Made by a program: the position numbers and the translations under genes
Assembly: GCA_004298915.1 (NCBI GenBank)
Contig: SCTE01000190.1
Coordinates: 1 to 6,186 of the forward strand
From: Chloroflexota bacterium
GTDB taxonomy: Bacteria; Chloroflexota; Limnocylindria; Limnocylindrales; CSP1-4
Direction of reading: 5' to 3'
DNA length: 6,186 nucleotides
Shown here: one piece after another, positions 1-5,854 of the stretch
Layout: every line of letters starts with the position of its first letter
Position numbering within the stretch: the stretch's first letter is position 1
Notes under the pieces: generated by a model
Databases searched by the model: none
What the model saw: the letters and a program-made list of their open reading frames with translations, nothing else
Told to the model about the DNA's origin: nothing

Positions 1-1
1 G

Positions 2-1450
2 GAGATCTTCCAGGGGATGCTCGGCAAGCCGATCGCGATCGACACGCTCGGCGGCTTCCTCTCGTGGCGCACCTTCAACTTCCTGCCCGTGATGGTTGGT
101 ATCTGGTCGGTCGTCGCGCTCTCGGGGACGCTGGCCGGGGAACTCGCCCGGGGCAGCCTCGACGCGCTCGCCGCGGGACCGGTCTCGCGCCGGCGCCTGG
201 CCATCGAGAAGCTCGGCTCGCACCTCGCGGCGCTGGGCATCGTGGTGGTGGTGCTGGCCCTGGTCACGCACGCCTCGATCGTCGCGTTCGGGACTCTGCC
301 GGGCGATCAGATCGGCCTGGGACCCGTGCTTGCACAGCACGTCTGGATCTACCTGACGGCGCTCGCACCGGGAGCGATTGCGTTTGCCGTGGCGCCTGTC
401 GTCGGTCGAGGAACGGCGCTCGGGATCGGTGCGGTCGTGCTCTTCGCCAGCTTCGTCGTCAACGGCTACGGCGAGACCGTCCCGGCCTTCGACCAGGTGC
501 GCGGCCTCTCCTACTTCGGGCTGACAGCCGGGCACCGGCCCATGGCCGGCGTCTGGGATTGGCCCTCGATCGGGGTGCTCGGCGGGTTCATCCTCCTGGC
601 CCAGGCTGTCGGCATCGCGCTGTTCGATCGCCGCGATCTCGTGGTCCCGTCGGGCGGCAGGCAGCGGATTCCGCCGCTGCGCGTCGGCGTGGCCGGCCCG
701 TTCACGCGGGCCTATTTCGAGCGCCTCCCGGCGGCGATCGCGTGGGGCCTCGGCCTGGCCCTGTACGGCCTGGTCCTCGCGACCTCGGCCGACGAGTTCG
801 TCGCCCAGCTGTCGAAGATCCCGCAGGTGCTCGACATGATCACCCGGCTCTTCCCGGATGCCGACATCCTGTCCGTCGGCGGCTTCCTCCAGCTGGCGTT
901 CTTCGGCGAGGCCGTGATCCTGGTTGCGCTCGCCGCGGCGGCCTTTGTCGGCGGCTGGGCAAGCGACGAGGGGGACCGACGGCTCGAGATGGTCCTCGGG
1001 ACGCCGATCAGCCGCGTCGGCTGGGCGCTCAAGAGCGGCGCCGGGGTCTTTGCCGCCATCGCGACCCTCATCCTGCTGGCCGACCTCGGCGTCATCGTCG
1101 GAGCCGCGATCCAGGGCGAATCGGGCCTCGACATCGCGATCGGCGTGTCGGTCCTCGGCGCCTACGGCATGGCGATCGCCGGCGTCGGCCTGGCGGTCGG
1201 GGGCCTGACCCGGCCTTCCGTCGCGGCGCCCGTGACCGTCGGGCTCGGGCTGGGGTTCTACCTCCTCGACCTGCTCGGCTCGATCCTCCGGCTGCCGGAT
1301 GCGATCGTCGACCTGTCGCTGAACCGCCATCTCGGACGGCCGATCCTCGGCGACTTCGACACGGTCGGCCTGGTGATCTGCGCGGTCCTCGCCCTCGGCG
1401 GGCTGGCCGTGTCGGCCATCGGCATGCAACGACGCGACCTCGGCCGCTAG
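2..1450 (+). CDS. ABC-2 type transporter permease, 5'-truncated by the window edge
   Basis: Integral membrane permease of an ABC exporter; it would pair with a separate ATPase, which is not in view. The frame is open to the left edge (EIFQG precedes the first ATG at 17). That ATG falls inside the conserved cytosol-to-TM2 region of the family, so I read the protein as truncated by roughly 50-60 residues including TM1. Numbering from the ATG at 17, about eleven hydrophobic segments remain, near 21-40, 69-91, 103-127, 132-149, 185-203, 238-256, 288-313, 342-366, 373-398, 400-424 and 448-469. The two halves repeat: residues 41-60 contain GSLDALAAGPVSRRR and residues 315-334 contain RRLEMVLGTPISR, the acidic/Leu/Pro-x-Ser-Arg motif that follows TM2 in ABC-2 permeases. 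This two-in-one layout resembles the TnrB3-like permeases annotated as antibiotic exporters (COG3559-like). The substrate cannot be told from sequence. The stop is 9 bases before the next gene, suggesting one transcript. Confidence 0.87.
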   Translation, partial: EIFQGMLGKPIAIDTLGGFLSWRTFNFLPVMVGIWSVVALSGTLAGELARGSLDALAAGPVSRRRLAIEKLGSHLAALGIVVVVLALVTHASIVAFGTLPGDQIGLGPVLAQHVWIYLTALAPGAIAFAVAPVVGRGTALGIGAVVLFASFVVNGYGETVPAFDQVRGLSYFGLTAGHRPMAGVWDWPSIGVLGGFILLAQAVGIALFDRRDLVVPSGGRQRIPPLRVGVAGPFTRAYFERLPAAIAWGLGLALYGLVLATSADEFVAQLSKIPQVLDMITRLFPDADILSVGGFLQLAFFGEAVILVALAAAAFVGGWASDEGDRRLEMVLGTPISRVGWALKSGAGVFAAIATLILLADLGVIVGAAIQGESGLDIAIGVSVLGAYGMAIAGVGLAVGGLTRPSVAAPVTVGLGLGFYLLDLLGSILRLPDAIVDLSLNRHLGRPILGDFDTVGLVICAVLALGGLAVSAIGMQRRDLGR

Positions 1451-1459
1451 GGCCGTCGC

Positions 1460-2356
1460 TTGCCACCGCTCGCGGTCGCGCTCGTCCTGATTGCGGCCGT
1501 CCTCCACGCCGGCTGGAACGTCCTCCTCAAGACGTCCGGCGATCCACTCCGGACGGCGGTCCGCCTGCAGGCGATCGGGACCGCGGTGCTCGTGCCGTTC
1601 GGGGCCTGGGCGTGGCTTGCCCACGGCAGCCCGGCGATCGACGGCGGGGGAGTGGCCCTGGCCCTCGTATCCGGCGTGCTCGAAGCCGGCTACTTCGTGT
1701 TCCTGTCGTCGGCCTACGCCCGCGGTGACCTGTCCCTCGTCTACCCGCTGGCCCGTGGCAGCGCCCCGCTCATCGCGATCGCGGTCGGGCTCGGGCTGCT
1801 CGGTGAGCGACTGTCCGGTCCGGCACTCGTCGGCGTCGGATGCATCGTCGTCGGGATCATGCTGGTCGCGCGCCCATGGCGGGCGGTTCGGGCCGCCGGG
1901 CGGCACCATCGCGGCGCGATCGGCTTTGCCCTGCTGACCGGCGCGATGATTGCCGGCTACTCGACCGTCGACCGGCTCGGGGTCCGCGTGCTCGAACCGT
2001 GGCTCTACGGATCGTTCCTCGCGGTCTTCGCCACGATCATCCTGACGACCGTTGCGGTCGTCGGCCGGCGGACCGGGATCATCGCGACGCCGCTCGCGAA
2101 CGGGAACCCGACGCCGCTCTGGCGCGATGCCGCGACCGGCGTCCTGTCGCTCGGTGCCTACCTCCTCGTGCTGTTCGCGTACTCGCTGGCGCCGCTCGCC
2201 GCCGTGGCGCCGCTGCGCGAATCGGGGATCGTGATCGCGGCGGCCTGGGGTGCGCTCCGGCTTGGCGAGTCCGCCGGGCGTCGGCAGGCGGGAGCGCGAA
2301 TCGGAGCCGCCGGCCTCGTGGTCGTCGGCGCCGTGCTCCTGGCCGTTTCGCACTAG
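1460..2356 (+). CDS. EamA/DMT-superfamily transporter
   Basis: A 298-residue inner-membrane protein of the drug/metabolite transporter superfamily, with about ten hydrophobic helices in two EamA repeats. HAGWNVLLK (residues 16-24) follows TM1. GDLSLVYPLARGSAPL (89-104) with LGE at 114-116 closes repeat one. APLRESGIVIAAAWG followed by LGE (249-270) is the matching place in repeat two, 154 residues later. The length is typical of the family. The start is TTG at 1460. The frame is the same as the upstream permease's and is closed by that gene's TAG at 1448-1450, so the start must lie after it. TTG gives the expected very short N-terminus before TM1, and an AGGG at 1449-1452 sits 7 bases upstream as a plausible ribosome binding site. 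No promoter-like box was seen in the gap, so it is probably co-transcribed with the ABC permease. Members move metabolites, amino acids or drugs; the substrate is unknown. Confidence 0.9.
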   Translation: MPPLAVALVLIAAVLHAGWNVLLKTSGDPLRTAVRLQAIGTAVLVPFGAWAWLAHGSPAIDGGGVALALVSGVLEAGYFVFLSSAYARGDLSLVYPLARGSAPLIAIAVGLGLLGERLSGPALVGVGCIVVGIMLVARPWRAVRAAGRHHRGAIGFALLTGAMIAGYSTVDRLGVRVLEPWLYGSFLAVFATIILTTVAVVGRRTGIIATPLANGNPTPLWRDAATGVLSLGAYLLVLFAYSLAPLAAVAPLRESGIVIAAAWGALRLGESAGRRQAGARIGAAGLVVVGAVLLAVSH

Positions 2357-2374
2357 GCGGAAGCGAGGTCGCCG

Positions 2375-2388
2375 GGGCGCCTGCGCCC
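2375..2388. terminator. GC-rich hairpin between convergent DMT genes
   Basis: GGGCGC-CT-GCGCCC is a perfect inverted repeat. In RNA it would fold as a 5-bp GC stem with a CCTG loop. It lies in the 50-base gap (2357-2406) between two genes transcribed towards each other and is symmetric, so it could act in both directions. There is no T tract on either side, so it is not a classical intrinsic terminator. An alternative weak pairing is GGGGC (2374-2378) with GCCCC (2399-2403). The role is inferred from position alone. Confidence 0.4.
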
Positions 2389-2406
2389 AGAGGCACGAGC
2401 CCCAGG

Positions 2407-3336
2407 CTACGACTGGATGTGCGGGGCTCCGCGACCGAACAGCCGTCGTTGCCCGTATCGGCTGTTGACGAGGGCCACCCCGGCGAAGACGAGCCCGGTC
2501 CCCAGCAGGACGCGCGCATCAACGGTTTCCCCGAAGACGATCGCGCCCGACACGATGCCGATGATCGGCAGCAGATACGCGACCAGCGACGTTCGGGTCG
2601 CCCCGATCCTGGACAGCAGGCGGAAGTTGACGAGGTAGGCGAGGCCTGACCCGAGGATGCCGAGCCAGACGACCGAGCCGATCGCCGGAAGCGTCCAGGC
2701 CACCGACAGCGGATCCTCGAACAGCACGGCCATGACGCACACGATGATGAAGGCGAACCCGACCTGGAAGAGGGCCGGGATCATCGGTCGCAGGCCCCGG
2801 ACGTTGCGGCGCGCATAGACCGCACCAGCCGCGTACGCGAGCGTCGAGCCGAGCAGGGCCAGTTCGCCGACGAGGCTGCTCTCCCCGCCGGCGAGGCCCA
2901 GGCTCCGACTGACCAGGATCACCACGCCCGCATACCCGACGATCAGGCCGACCAGCCGGTTGACCGTGATCGGCTCGTCATGGAGGAAGAGCGACGCGAT
3001 GACGATCACGAACAGTGGCACGGCGCCGTTGAGGATGGCGGCGAGGGCCGAAGCGACCGACCGCTCGGCGGTCGTGATGAGGTAGAACGGGAGCACGATG
3101 TTGATGACGGCCATCACGACGAGGTGCCCGTAAATCCTCGGGCTGCGCGGCAGCGGTTCGCGGGCGACGAACACGACCGTCGCCAGGATCGTGAGGCCGA
3201 TGCCCAGGCGAGCGGCGATCAGCGTGAACGTCGGGAGCGTCTCGACGCCGATCTTGATGAACACGTAGCTCGTGCCCCACATGAACCCGAGGGCAACCAG
3301 GAGCAGCCAGTCGACTCGGGAGGGACGCGCGATCAT
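2407..3336 (-). CDS. EamA/DMT-superfamily transporter
   Basis: A 309-residue inner-membrane transporter with about ten hydrophobic segments and two EamA repeats. WGTSYVFIKIG (residues 20-30) is the classic TM1 motif of RhaT/YedA-type EamA proteins. ASALAAILNGAVPLFVIVIA (95-114) with HDEPIT (119-124) ends repeat one. LVAYLLPIIGIVSGAIVFGE (251-270) is the equivalent in repeat two. The C-terminal tail is short and basic, as expected for a cytoplasmic end. The start is ATG at 3334-3336. No Shine-Dalgarno is visible, but TATGAT lies 6 bases upstream on this strand, which would place the transcript start at the ATG itself. It converges on another EamA gene and diverges from the MFS gene. The two EamA proteins differ in their signature motifs and do not look like a recent duplication. 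The substrate is unknown; amino-acid or metabolite export is common in this branch. Confidence 0.92.
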   Translation of the reverse strand: MIARPSRVDWLLLVALGFMWGTSYVFIKIGVETLPTFTLIAARLGIGLTILATVVFVAREPLPRSPRIYGHLVVMAVINIVLPFYLITTAERSVASALAAILNGAVPLFVIVIASLFLHDEPITVNRLVGLIVGYAGVVILVSRSLGLAGGESSLVGELALLGSTLAYAAGAVYARRNVRGLRPMIPALFQVGFAFIIVCVMAVLFEDPLSVAWTLPAIGSVVWLGILGSGLAYLVNFRLLSRIGATRTSLVAYLLPIIGIVSGAIVFGETVDARVLLGTGLVFAGVALVNSRYGQRRLFGRGAPHIQS

Positions 3337-3342
3337 CGGCGC

Positions 3343-3348
3343 ATCATA
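3343..3348 (-). promoter_or_regulatory. -10 box for the minus-strand DMT gene, leaderless geometry
   Basis: On the minus strand this reads TATGAT, one mismatch from TATAAT, with 6 bases between it and the ATG of the DMT gene. A sigma-70-type start would fall on the A of that ATG, giving an mRNA without a 5' leader. This matches the absence of a Shine-Dalgarno sequence. No good -35 is visible at 16-18 bases spacing. Confidence 0.5.
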
Positions 3349-3355
3349 TCGAACG

Positions 3356-3377
3356 TTGGCCTAGTGCGATGGGCCAA
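3356..3377. promoter_or_regulatory. Inverted repeat TTGGCC-N10-GGCCAA, possible operator
   Basis: A perfect 6-base inverted repeat with a 10-base spacer, extended inward by a T/G wobble and an A/T pair. It is centred in the divergent promoter region. It covers where the -35 element of the minus-strand gene should be (about 3366-3371), a usual place for a dimeric repressor or activator. It also begins only 25 bases upstream of the plus-strand -10 box. It lies outside all predicted coding sequence. No regulator gene is in the window, so operator function is only a suggestion. Confidence 0.35.
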
Positions 3378-3398
3378 AATCGACGAGCCCTGACCGTC

Positions 3399-3413
3399 CC
3401 GGATACCATCCGG
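3399..3413. promoter_or_regulatory. Perfect dyad CCGGAT-ACC-ATCCGG over the plus-strand -10 box
   Basis: A 6-base perfect inverted repeat with a 3-base centre. It completely contains the predicted -10 box of the MFS gene (3404-3409). A protein bound here would block RNA polymerase. If transcription instead began further upstream, the same sequence would form a small hairpin just before the start codon. It is short, and a chance occurrence in GC-rich DNA is possible. Confidence 0.35.
3404..3409 (+). promoter_or_regulatory. -10 box for the MFS-galK unit, leaderless geometry
   Basis: TACCAT fits the TANNNT -10 consensus and stands 6 bases before the ATG at 3416, so transcription would begin on the A of that ATG. 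The same spacing is found for the divergent gene on the other strand. No Shine-Dalgarno sequence precedes the start and no clear -35 is seen. This spacing favours ATG 3416 over GTG 3413 as the true start. Confidence 0.45.
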
Positions 3414-4618
3414 TGATGCTTGCGCTGAGGGTCCTGTTCCTGCTCGCCGGCGCCATCCTCGGCGTGTTCTACCCGTTCCTGTCCGCGATCCTGGCCGACC
3501 GGGGCTTCGAGCCGGCCGAGATCGGGTTGACGGCCGCTCTCGCCTCCCTCGCATTCATGTTTGCCGTACCGGTCTGGGGCCATCTCGGCGATGTCGTCAT
3601 CGGAAGAGTGGCGGCCCTTCGAGCCGGGGTCGTCGGGTCCACGGCCGCGCTGCTCGGGCTGCTCCTGGGTGCACCGCCGATCATCGTCGTCGGCCTCATC
3701 GTCGCCTATTCCGCATTCGAGTCGTCGATCGCACCGCTCGCGGACGCGCTGGCGGTCAACGCGCTGGCACGCTCGGGGCGGTCGTATGGCCGGATCCGGC
3801 TGCTGACCAGCCTCGGATTCGCCGTGGTGTCGATCCTCGCCGGTGCCCTGTATAACGTCACGGGATTCTGGCCGGCCCCGCTGCTCGTTCTTGGTTGCGC
3901 CATCGTCATCGTCGTGGCGCTCCGCTGGGTGCCGGATGTGGCGCGATTTCAGCCGGCCATGGCCCCCGATGCCGCTCAGAAGTCCGTCGTCGCTCGTCGG
4001 GGCGGCTCATTCATGCTCGTGCTCCGGACACAGCCGCGCCTCCGCGGCACGCTCCTCGGCCTCGGCCTCGTCCATGTCGGCATCCTTGCGGGGTTCACCT
4101 TCCTCGCCCTGCGCCTCCTGGAGCTGGGCGGGCAGCCATCGGATGTCGCGCTTTCCGCGGGCCTCTCCGCGCTTGCCGAAGTCCCGGCGATGGCCCTGAT
4201 CCCCCGGATCGTGCGCCGCACCGGGACGCGCGCCCTCCTCGCGGGCGGCATGATCCTCTACGCGGCGGTCCTCGTTTCGTGGGCGCTCCTCGCCGATCCA
4301 TCGCTGATCGTCGCCACGCGCCTGTTGAGTGGCGTGGCGTTTGCCGCGATTACGATCGGAGCGGTCATGACGATCGCAGCGCTCCTGCCCCCGGAGCTTC
4401 AGGCCACGGGCCAGGGCCTCTACCAGACGGTCGGCTTCGGCGCCGCGGCGGTCTTCGCGAACGCACTGGGTGGCGTGGTCTTCGGCCTTGGGGGCGCCAT
4501 GCCCTTGTTCCTCGGTTCCGCGGTCCTGGCCCTCGCGGGCGCGGCGGTCGTCTGGCGAGTCGTGACCTCGGCGGCGCCAGGCGCATCGGGTTCTGCCGCG
4601 CCCCTCGCTGCCCGATAG
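3413..4618 (+). CDS. MFS permease, LacY/nucleoside-symporter-like, candidate galactoside transporter
   Basis: Inner-membrane major facilitator superfamily protein of 400-401 residues with about twelve hydrophobic segments, the usual length. WGHLGDVVIGRVAALR (residues 55-70) is the loop 2-3 motif A. SYGRIRLLTSLGFAV (124-138) is the YGRxRxxxSxGF motif typical of MFS_1_like proteins such as LacY-type sugar, nucleoside and phenylpropionate symporters. A hydrophilic central loop lies near 172-205. EVPAM (256-260) and QATGQGLYQTVGFGAAAVF (330-348) lie in the C-terminal half, followed by an Ala/Ser/Gly-rich tail. The start may be GTG 3413 or ATG 3416. I favour the ATG because a TANNNT box lies exactly 6 bases upstream. 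galK begins 13 bases after the stop on the same strand, and an alpha-galactosidase end lies beyond, so galactose, melibiose or a raffinose-type sugar is a reasonable substrate guess. That is context only. Drug efflux or another solute cannot be excluded. Confidence 0.9.
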   Translation: MMLALRVLFLLAGAILGVFYPFLSAILADRGFEPAEIGLTAALASLAFMFAVPVWGHLGDVVIGRVAALRAGVVGSTAALLGLLLGAPPIIVVGLIVAYSAFESSIAPLADALAVNALARSGRSYGRIRLLTSLGFAVVSILAGALYNVTGFWPAPLLVLGCAIVIVVALRWVPDVARFQPAMAPDAAQKSVVARRGGSFMLVLRTQPRLRGTLLGLGLVHVGILAGFTFLALRLLELGGQPSDVALSAGLSALAEVPAMALIPRIVRRTGTRALLAGGMILYAAVLVSWALLADPSLIVATRLLSGVAFAAITIGAVMTIAALLPPELQATGQGLYQTVGFGAAAVFANALGGVVFGLGGAMPLFLGSAVLALAGAAVVWRVVTSAAPGASGSAAPLAAR

Positions 4619-4621
4619 GAT
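4616..4621 (+). promoter_or_regulatory. TAGGAT box before galK, possible internal promoter or weak RBS
   Basis: TAGGAT fits TANNNT; its first three bases are the stop codon of the MFS gene. It lies 10 bases before the galK ATG, so a transcript starting here would have a leader of about 4 bases. The AGGA inside it is 11 bases from the ATG, too far for a good Shine-Dalgarno. galK may therefore be expressed from this site as well as by read-through from the MFS promoter. The motif is short and chance is a real alternative. Confidence 0.3.
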
Positions 4622-4631
4622 CGACGGCGTC

Positions 4632-5837
4632 ATGTCGACTTCCGAGACCCTGCCAACACCGGAGCCCAGCCTTCGAGAACGGTTGGTCGGCCTGGATCCG
4701 ATGGCTGCAGAGCACCCCGAGGCGATCCGGGTCGTTCGATCTCCGGCGCGGGTGAACCTGATCGGAGAACACACCGACTACAACGGCGGGCTCGTCCTGC
4801 CGGCGGCCATCGACCTGGAGATCCAGGTTGCGCTGATCCCGACCGACGACGACCGTGTCGAGCTGACCCTGGCTTCGACCGGCGAGCGCGGGGTCATCGA
4901 CCTCCGGGACGTCGGCCCAAGGCGCGGGACGTGGCTGGACTACGTCGCGGGCACGGCCTGGGCGCTCCGCGAGGCCGGGGTTCCGATCAGCGGCTTCCGG
5001 GGGATCCTCGAATCGTCGATCCCGTCGGGCGCCGGCCTGTCGTCATCGGCGGCTCTCGAACTCGCGATGGCGTGGGCACTCACTCGAGGCGAGGGCCCGC
5101 CGCTCGATCCGATGCGCCTTGCCCTGACAGCGCAGCGGGCCGAGAACGAGTATGTCGGCGTCATGTGCGGCCTCATGGACCAGTTCGCCGTGACCCTGGG
5201 TCAGGCCGGCAAGGCGCTCATGCTGGACTGTCGATCCCTCGAGTGGCACCCCGTTCCGATCCCCCCGGAACTCGAGATCGTCGTCTGTCACTCAGGCAGC
5301 CCGCGGCGCCTGGAAGCTTCGGCCTACAACGCCCGCCGCGACGAGTGTCACAGGGCTGTCACCGCGCTCGCAGCGCGCGAGCGGGGCGTTGCGTCCCTGC
5401 GCGACGTCGACCTGCCGATGCTGGAGCGCCACGAGGCGGAACTCGATGAAGTGGCGTACGCCAGGGCGATGCACGTCGTGACCGAGAACGCCCGGGTCGT
5501 CGCGGTCGAATCGGCCCTTCGGGACGGCGATTTCCTCGCCCTCGGTTCGCTGTTTGCCGCGTCGCACGCGTCGCTCCGCGACCGCTTCGAGGTCTCGTCA
5601 CCGGCGCTCGACGCGCTGGTGGAGATCGCGGTCGAAACACCGGGCGTTGTGGCCGCTCGCCTGACGGGCGCCGGATTCGGCGGCTGCACCGTCAACCTCG
5701 TCGAGCGCGGGCGGGCCGACGAGCTGCGCACGAAGGTGGACCGCGACTACGGTCGCCGCACGGGCCTCACGCCGAGCGTGTTCGTGGTCGATGCCGCTGA
5801 CGGTGCCGGTCCGGTCCTGTTCGACACGCCCGCCTGA
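4632..5837 (+). CDS. galK: Galactokinase
   Basis: Cytosolic GHMP-family kinase that converts D-galactose and ATP to alpha-galactose 1-phosphate, the first committed step of the Leloir pathway. It has 401 residues, close to the usual 380-400. ARVNLIGEHTDYNGG (39-53) is the galactokinase signature, with catalytic Arg40 and sugar-contacting Glu46, His47 and Asp49. PSGAGLSSSAALELA (131-145) is the GHMP phosphate-binding loop. MCGLMDQF (178-185) carries the catalytic Asp183. AYNARRDEC (231-239) includes the sugar-binding Tyr232. RLTGAGFGGCTVNL (343-356) is the third GHMP motif. Residue roles are assigned by analogy with characterised galactokinases. The first signature position is Ala39 where the family usually has Gly. 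ATG 4632 gives an N-terminus of usual size; a start at Met24 would be short. It follows the MFS gene by 13 bases and converges on an alpha-galactosidase gene. A sister specificity (another sugar 1-kinase) is less likely given the intact motifs. Confidence 0.95.
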   Translation: MSTSETLPTPEPSLRERLVGLDPMAAEHPEAIRVVRSPARVNLIGEHTDYNGGLVLPAAIDLEIQVALIPTDDDRVELTLASTGERGVIDLRDVGPRRGTWLDYVAGTAWALREAGVPISGFRGILESSIPSGAGLSSSAALELAMAWALTRGEGPPLDPMRLALTAQRAENEYVGVMCGLMDQFAVTLGQAGKALMLDCRSLEWHPVPIPPELEIVVCHSGSPRRLEASAYNARRDECHRAVTALAARERGVASLRDVDLPMLERHEAELDEVAYARAMHVVTENARVVAVESALRDGDFLALGSLFAASHASLRDRFEVSSPALDALVEIAVETPGVVAARLTGAGFGGCTVNLVERGRADELRTKVDRDYGRRTGLTPSVFVVDAADGAGPVLFDTPA

Positions 5838-5854
5838 CCCGTTCGACGGCTCAG
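5834..5854. terminator. Imperfect hairpin joining the galK and alpha-galactosidase ends
   Basis: CTGA-c-CCGT-TCG-ACGG-c-TCAG folds as 4 bp, one C/C mismatch, 4 bp and a 3-base loop. It spans the whole 13-base gap and both convergent TGA stop codons. Part of the outer stem follows automatically from two facing TGA codons, so only the inner CCGT/ACGG arm is independent. There is no T tract. It may serve as a short bidirectional terminator. Confidence 0.3.

Noticed and set aside
17..19. ATG at 17 as the true start of the ABC permease
   Set aside because: The frame is open upstream with residues that fit the family, and starting here would remove the first membrane helix of the first repeat.
64..1728. 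Long plus-strand open frame (554 residues) overlapping the ABC permease and the start of the DMT gene
   Set aside because: It is longer than the real gene but is made almost only of Arg, Gly, Pro, Ala and Asp, has no membrane or domain pattern, and crosses two well-supported genes. This is the usual shadow frame of GC-rich coding DNA.
4055..4072. Short tandem CTCGGC repeat
   Set aside because: Fewer than three copies inside the MFS coding sequence, translating to ordinary Leu-Gly-Leu in a membrane helix.
3895..4755. Plus-strand open frame (286 residues) in another frame over the MFS-galK junction
   Set aside because: Arg/Pro/Gly-rich with no domain pattern; a shadow of the MFS gene.
4007..4774. 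Minus-strand open frame (255 residues) antisense to the MFS gene and the start of galK
   Set aside because: Rich in Arg, Gly, Glu, Asp and His with no recognisable motif. The opposite strand carries clear MFS and galactokinase motifs.
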